Of a DNA stretch of 8,743 nt, positions 6,557-8,743 are shown piece after piece. Positions within the stretch are counted from its first letter, which is position 1; each line of letters opens with the position of its first letter. A model generated the notes under the pieces. That model ran no database searches. It saw only the letters and a program-made list of their open reading frames with translations, and was not told where the DNA came from. The stretch covers positions 1 to 8,743 of the forward strand of contig PUNN01000416.1 of NCBI GenBank assembly GCA_003552605.1. The letters run 5' to 3'. Source of the DNA: Phycisphaeraceae bacterium (GTDB lineage: Bacteria > Planctomycetota > Phycisphaerae > Phycisphaerales > Phycisphaeraceae). A program made the translations under genes and the position numbers.

Positions 6557-6623
6557 CGAGTCCCAGGGGCCCCCGGAGCGCCCGGCACCCCCGGCCCCCT
6601 CCCGGAGCCGCATGGCCATCGGC
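6544..6623. repeat. Inverted repeat at the A2/A3 junction
   Basis: Perfect 15-bp arms, GCCGATGGCCATGCG at 6544-6558 and its complement at 6609-6623, flank a 50-bp core extremely rich in C and G with runs such as GGGGCCCCCGG. The arms are the outer ends of repeat A copies 2 and 3, which face away from each other. The unit could extrude as a cruciform or form a long hairpin in RNA. Confidence 0.75.
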
Positions 6624-6640
6624 CGCGGACGGCCGCTGAC
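6611..6640 (+). repeat. Dispersed repeat A, copy 3 (shortened)
   Basis: The segment keeps both ends of the first part of repeat A, CATGGCCATCGG and GCCGCTGAC, but lacks about nine bases from the middle and the GCAGCCAGCC end. It is on the plus strand like copy 1 and is followed about 30 bp later by a degenerate B element, the same order as the other two copies. Confidence 0.6.
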
Positions 6641-6670
6641 CATGCCACCCTTTGCCGACCCGCGGTGCAA

Positions 6671-6690
6671 GTCATGCGCACCGTTCGCCC
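6671..6690 (+). repeat. Dispersed repeat B, copy 3 (degenerate)
   Basis: GTCATGCGCACCGTTCGCCC matches 6441-6459 apart from a small insertion or deletion difference in the middle. The second arm is not conserved. It follows the shortened repeat A at 6611-6640. Confidence 0.5.
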
Positions 6691-6776
6691 TGCCCTGCGT
6701 TCCCGGGGATGCACCGATCCGGGGGCCTGAGGTAAGATGTTCGGCTTGGCCAGATAGGCCGTCCGCGGCGGTCGAC

Positions 6777-6781
6777 AGGAG
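6777..6781 (+). promoter_or_regulatory. Shine-Dalgarno site of the HEAT-repeat lipoprotein gene
   Basis: AGGAG is 8 nt before the ATG at 6790. It supports this start over the in-frame ATG at 6856, which has no comparable site. Confidence 0.7.
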
Positions 6782-6789
6782 CGCATTCC

Positions 6790-8001
6790 ATGCCCGAACC
6801 AGCACAGGCATTCACCCCCGGCCACCGATCCACCGCCTCACGTGCGGGCCACCGAATGATTGGCCCATCGCCGGTGGCATCGCTCCTGCTCAGCCTGCTT
6901 CTGGTGATCGCCACGGGTTGCGGGGGCACGGGGGAACTCAATGCCGGTGAGGCGGGTAATCGCTCGCAACAGGGCGGGGCCGGGATGCAGAATGGGGCCG
7001 ATGATCGGTCGCCGCCGCAGATCATCGAGGATGCGGCCGACCGGGCCCGCGAGCAGGTCCGGCAGGCGGTGCGGAACGATGACCCGTTCATCCGGGCCAA
7101 TGCCATCGAGGCCGCACAGCGGCTTGAAGGGCGGATCACGCCTCTGCTGCAACTGGGCCTTGAAGATGATCATCCCGCCGTCCGGTTTGCAGCGCTGAGC
7201 AGTATCGGGAAACTTCGTAAAGAGGACCTGCTAAGTGGCGTGCGGCATGTCCTCGAGCAGGAGCAGGAGAACGAAGCCGCGTTTCGCCGTGAGCTGCGCG
7301 ACCGCGAGCGCCGCCTTTCCGACCGTCAGCGCAACCGGCTTCAGGTACAGGTCGAGTTCAGTCGATCGGTGCAGGCCGCGGCGTATTTCGCGCTCGCCCG
7401 CTGCGATGCGGATGTGGACCTGACACCGATGGCCTCGCTGCTGGCCAGCCCCGACCCATCGGTTCGTGGCAATGCGGCGATGCTGCTGGGCTATCTCGGC
7501 GATGAATCCGCAGTCCCGCTGCTGGAGGAGGTGGCACAGATGCCGGTGCGACGGGCGGGCGATCAGCAGCGTGCCCTGGTCAGGGTGCAGATTGCCGAGG
7601 CGATCCTCCGGCTCGAGGATGAAAGCGCACTGGATACGTTGCGTGCCGCGGCGTACAGCCGCCATCACGAGGTGCGCGTACTCGCCATCGAGACGCTTGG
7701 CGAACTCGGCGACCGGGGGATGGAGGGCGGTCTCGAGGAAATCGTGCTCGAGGATCGCAACAACATGGAGCTTCGCCTCGCCGCCGTCTGGGCACTGGCC
7801 CGGTTCGGGGGCAGCAGGGGGGTCGAACTGGCCTACGACGCCGCGGAAAGCGATGACTGGCGACTTCGCGTCTGGGCGGCACGCACCCTCGGGGTGGTGG
7901 AAGATGCCGAGGCCGCAAGCCGACTGGTTGCCCTGCTGGAGGATTCCAACGAACGCGTCCGCCTTCAGGCGGCCGCCTCGATCCTCGGCGCCCGGGGCTG
8001 A
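6790..8001 (+). CDS. HEAT-repeat lipoprotein
   Basis: A 403-residue predicted lipoprotein. A long N-terminal region is followed by a hydrophobic stretch (about 28-42) and the lipobox-like ATGC, with the lipidated cysteine at residue 44; a Gly/Asn/Gln-rich linker follows (45-75). The rest is a helical solenoid of HEAT-type repeats with the DPxVRxxAAxxLG pattern, clearest at 97-142, 211-249, 258-286, 291-320, 325-350 and 355-400. A charged, coiled-coil-like insert (about 150-190) interrupts the array after the first repeats. HEAT arrays are protein-binding scaffolds; no catalytic site is visible, so the partner is unknown. Export and membrane anchoring place it outside the cytoplasm. The ATG at 6790 is chosen for AGGAG at 6777-6781. 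An alternative start at 6856 would give a more ordinary short signal peptide. TAAGAT at 6733-6738 could be a -10, but no -35 fits. It is transcribed away from the protease gene and towards the coiled-coil gene, 240 bp downstream. Confidence 0.9.
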   Translation: MPEPAQAFTPGHRSTASRAGHRMIGPSPVASLLLSLLLVIATGCGGTGELNAGEAGNRSQQGGAGMQNGADDRSPPQIIEDAADRAREQVRQAVRNDDPFIRANAIEAAQRLEGRITPLLQLGLEDDHPAVRFAALSSIGKLRKEDLLSGVRHVLEQEQENEAAFRRELRDRERRLSDRQRNRLQVQVEFSRSVQAAAYFALARCDADVDLTPMASLLASPDPSVRGNAAMLLGYLGDESAVPLLEEVAQMPVRRAGDQQRALVRVQIAEAILRLEDESALDTLRAAAYSRHHEVRVLAIETLGELGDRGMEGGLEEIVLEDRNNMELRLAAVWALARFGGSRGVELAYDAAESDDWRLRVWAARTLGVVEDAEAASRLVALLEDSNERVRLQAAASILGARG

Positions 8002-8126
8002 TCCGCGAGGTGCCGCCACCCCCGATTTCCCGCCGCACCTACCGGGACAAGACCGCCCGGGCAGGGGGGAGAGGCCCCGGTTCAGCATCCCGGGCCGGAA
8101 GGCCGAAGATCGGAGTGTGACAGCGG

Positions 8127-8155
8127 TTGACAACCTCATCAGGCCAAGCTAGCTT
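8127..8155 (+). promoter_or_regulatory. Putative promoter of the coiled-coil membrane protein gene
   Basis: A perfect TTGACA at 8127-8132 is followed after 17 bp by TAGCTT at 8150-8155, which matches the -10 consensus at only 3 of 6 positions. The 10-bp palindrome AAGCTAGCTT (8146-8155) covers the -10 and could be an operator, though a palindrome this short may be chance. Initiation here would leave a leader of about 80 nt before the TTG at 8242. Confidence 0.4.
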
Positions 8156-8229
8156 GATTCAGATAAGGCGAATGGCTCGACTGAGGCCCTCGCCACCCGA
8201 CTTACCCCGCATCGCCCAGCCGGCCCAAC

Positions 8230-8236
8230 AAGGAGG
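8230..8236 (+). promoter_or_regulatory. Consensus Shine-Dalgarno preceding a TTG start
   Basis: AAGGAGG, a full match to the anti-Shine-Dalgarno core, lies 5 nt before TTG at 8242. It is the main reason to accept the non-ATG start of the last gene. Confidence 0.8.
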
Positions 8237-8241
8237 TACCC

Positions 8242-8743
8242 TTGAGCATCCTCACGAAGATCTTCGTCGTGATGGTTACGATTCTCGCCGTGGCCTTCGT
8301 GCCGCTGGTCGTGGCCAATGCCTTCAACCAACCCAACTTCCAGGAGCGAATCGACCGCCTCCAGCAACGGCTGAGGGTTGCCGAAGATGACGCCGAGGAA
8401 GCCCGCCGCATCAGCAACCGGCTTGTGCAGCAGTACCGCACCGAGCGGGATCGCGAGCGTGAGCGATCCGCCGAATACCAGCGCCGCTTCGATGATGCCC
8501 AGGCACGTGCCCAGCGTGCCGAGGATGAGCGGCGGCAGGTCGAGTTGACCGTCTCCGAGACCCGCGCCCAACTCGCCCGCCGCAGCGCGGACCTGAGCAA
8601 GACGCGCGACCTGCTCGACGAGGCCAATGAACGGACCCGCCGCATGGCCGAGGCCGAGAAGGACTATGTCCGCCAGATCGGCGAGCTCAACAGCCAATTG
8701 CTCGAGAAATCCGCCCTCGCCGAGACCCTCCGTCGGCAGGTCC
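8242..8743 (+). CDS. Membrane-anchored coiled-coil protein (3' end beyond window)
   Basis: The frame is open from TTG at 8242 to the window edge, giving 167 residues of an incomplete protein. It begins MSILTKIFVV, followed by one hydrophobic segment (about residues 7-27) and then, from about residue 33, a continuous highly charged heptad-like region rich in Glu, Arg, Ala and Gln with no Pro or Gly to break the helix until residue 147: a long coiled coil. It is probably an inner-membrane protein with one N-terminal anchor. I recognise no enzymatic domain. From memory, proteins with a similar MSxLTKIFVV start and coiled coil recur in Planctomycetes without known function; this could not be searched. 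The perfect Shine-Dalgarno at 8230-8236 supports the TTG start; the internal ATG (residue 11) would cut the membrane segment. The preceding lipoprotein gene ends 240 bp upstream, and a TTGACA element lies between them. Confidence 0.87.
   Translation, partial: MSILTKIFVVMVTILAVAFVPLVVANAFNQPNFQERIDRLQQRLRVAEDDAEEARRISNRLVQQYRTERDRERERSAEYQRRFDDAQARAQRAEDERRQVELTVSETRAQLARRSADLSKTRDLLDEANERTRRMAEAEKDYVRQIGELNSQLLEKSALAETLRRQV

Larger units (their letters stand above)
5734..6789. other. Divergent intergenic region of about 1 kb, no credible gene
   Basis: This lies between the start of the protease gene and the start of the lipoprotein gene. Several open frames exist on both strands, but all are Arg/Pro/Gly/Ala-rich, lack ribosome sites and known domains, and overlap each other. 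It contains a foldable GC-rich segment (5978-6014), an AT-rich island (6191-6235) and, from about 6430 to 6690, a cluster of dispersed repeats A and B. I recognise no tRNA, tmRNA, RNase P RNA, SRP RNA or riboswitch here. No convincing promoter for the protease gene was found upstream of 5733. Confidence 0.55.

Noticed and set aside
6015..6950. Plus-strand open frame of 311 codons
   Set aside because: It runs through the repeat cluster into the lipoprotein gene in another frame; it is Pro/Arg/Cys-rich with no family resemblance.
7231..8139. Minus-strand open frame of 302 codons opposite the HEAT gene
   Set aside because: It is antisense to clear HEAT repeats with a lipobox and a good Shine-Dalgarno.
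8149..8697. Minus-strand open frame of 182 codons, hydrophobic-looking
   Set aside because: Its apparent Leu/Val/Gly-rich segments are the antisense of the coiled coil encoded from 8242, which has a perfect ribosome binding site.
1..8743. CRISPR array, tRNA, rRNA, IS element, toxin-antitoxin or defence genes
   Set aside because: No regularly spaced direct repeats, no tRNA T-loop signatures, and no transposase, integrase or defence-type protein is seen on either strand.

Overview
The window is GC-rich, gene-sparse bacterial chromosomal DNA; about a quarter has no credible gene. The style of the proteins suggests a planctomycete, perhaps of the Phycisphaerae. The pointers are an S41 protease with a very long N-terminal extension, a FolC with a low-complexity basic N-terminal tail, a HEAT-repeat lipoprotein, and a membrane-anchored coiled-coil protein whose N-terminus resembles ones I remember from that phylum. 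The taxonomy is inference from style only; there is no rRNA or other marker here.

Layout. Positions 1-398 hold no gene but carry two dispersed repeats. Two small plus-strand genes follow: a VOC-fold (glyoxalase/dioxygenase-like) protein at 399-797 and a plasmid pRiA4b ORF-3-like protein at 892-1488, the latter with its own TATAAT element. Convergent to them, on the minus strand, is folC (1680-3218), the folate/folylpolyglutamate ligase. It has a good -35/-10 promoter so close to the ATG that the mRNA is probably leaderless. Upstream of folC on the same strand is a secreted PDZ-S41 C-terminal processing protease (3409-5733). The 190 bp between them contains tandem hairpins and the folC promoter, so they are probably separate transcription units. 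The 191 bp between the convergent ends of the 892-1488 gene and folC shows only a weak bulged stem-loop.

A 1,056-bp divergent intergenic region (5734-6789) separates the protease from a plus-strand HEAT-repeat lipoprotein (6790-8001). It contains an AT-rich island, a GC-rich foldable segment, and a cluster of repeats that match the repeats at the window start. After a 240-bp gap, a TTG-started gene with a perfect Shine-Dalgarno sequence (8242 to the window end) encodes a membrane-anchored coiled-coil protein that runs off the edge.

The genes do not form an obvious pathway. FolC is housekeeping. The protease, lipoprotein and coiled-coil protein are all predicted to be exported or membrane-attached, but nothing shows that they work together. 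I see no phage, IS element, toxin-antitoxin, defence or CRISPR system. The most unusual signal is the composite intergenic repeat: a 49-bp element (A) in two near-identical inverted copies 6.4 kb apart plus a shortened third copy, each followed on its own strand by a GTCATGCACCCG-type palindrome (B).
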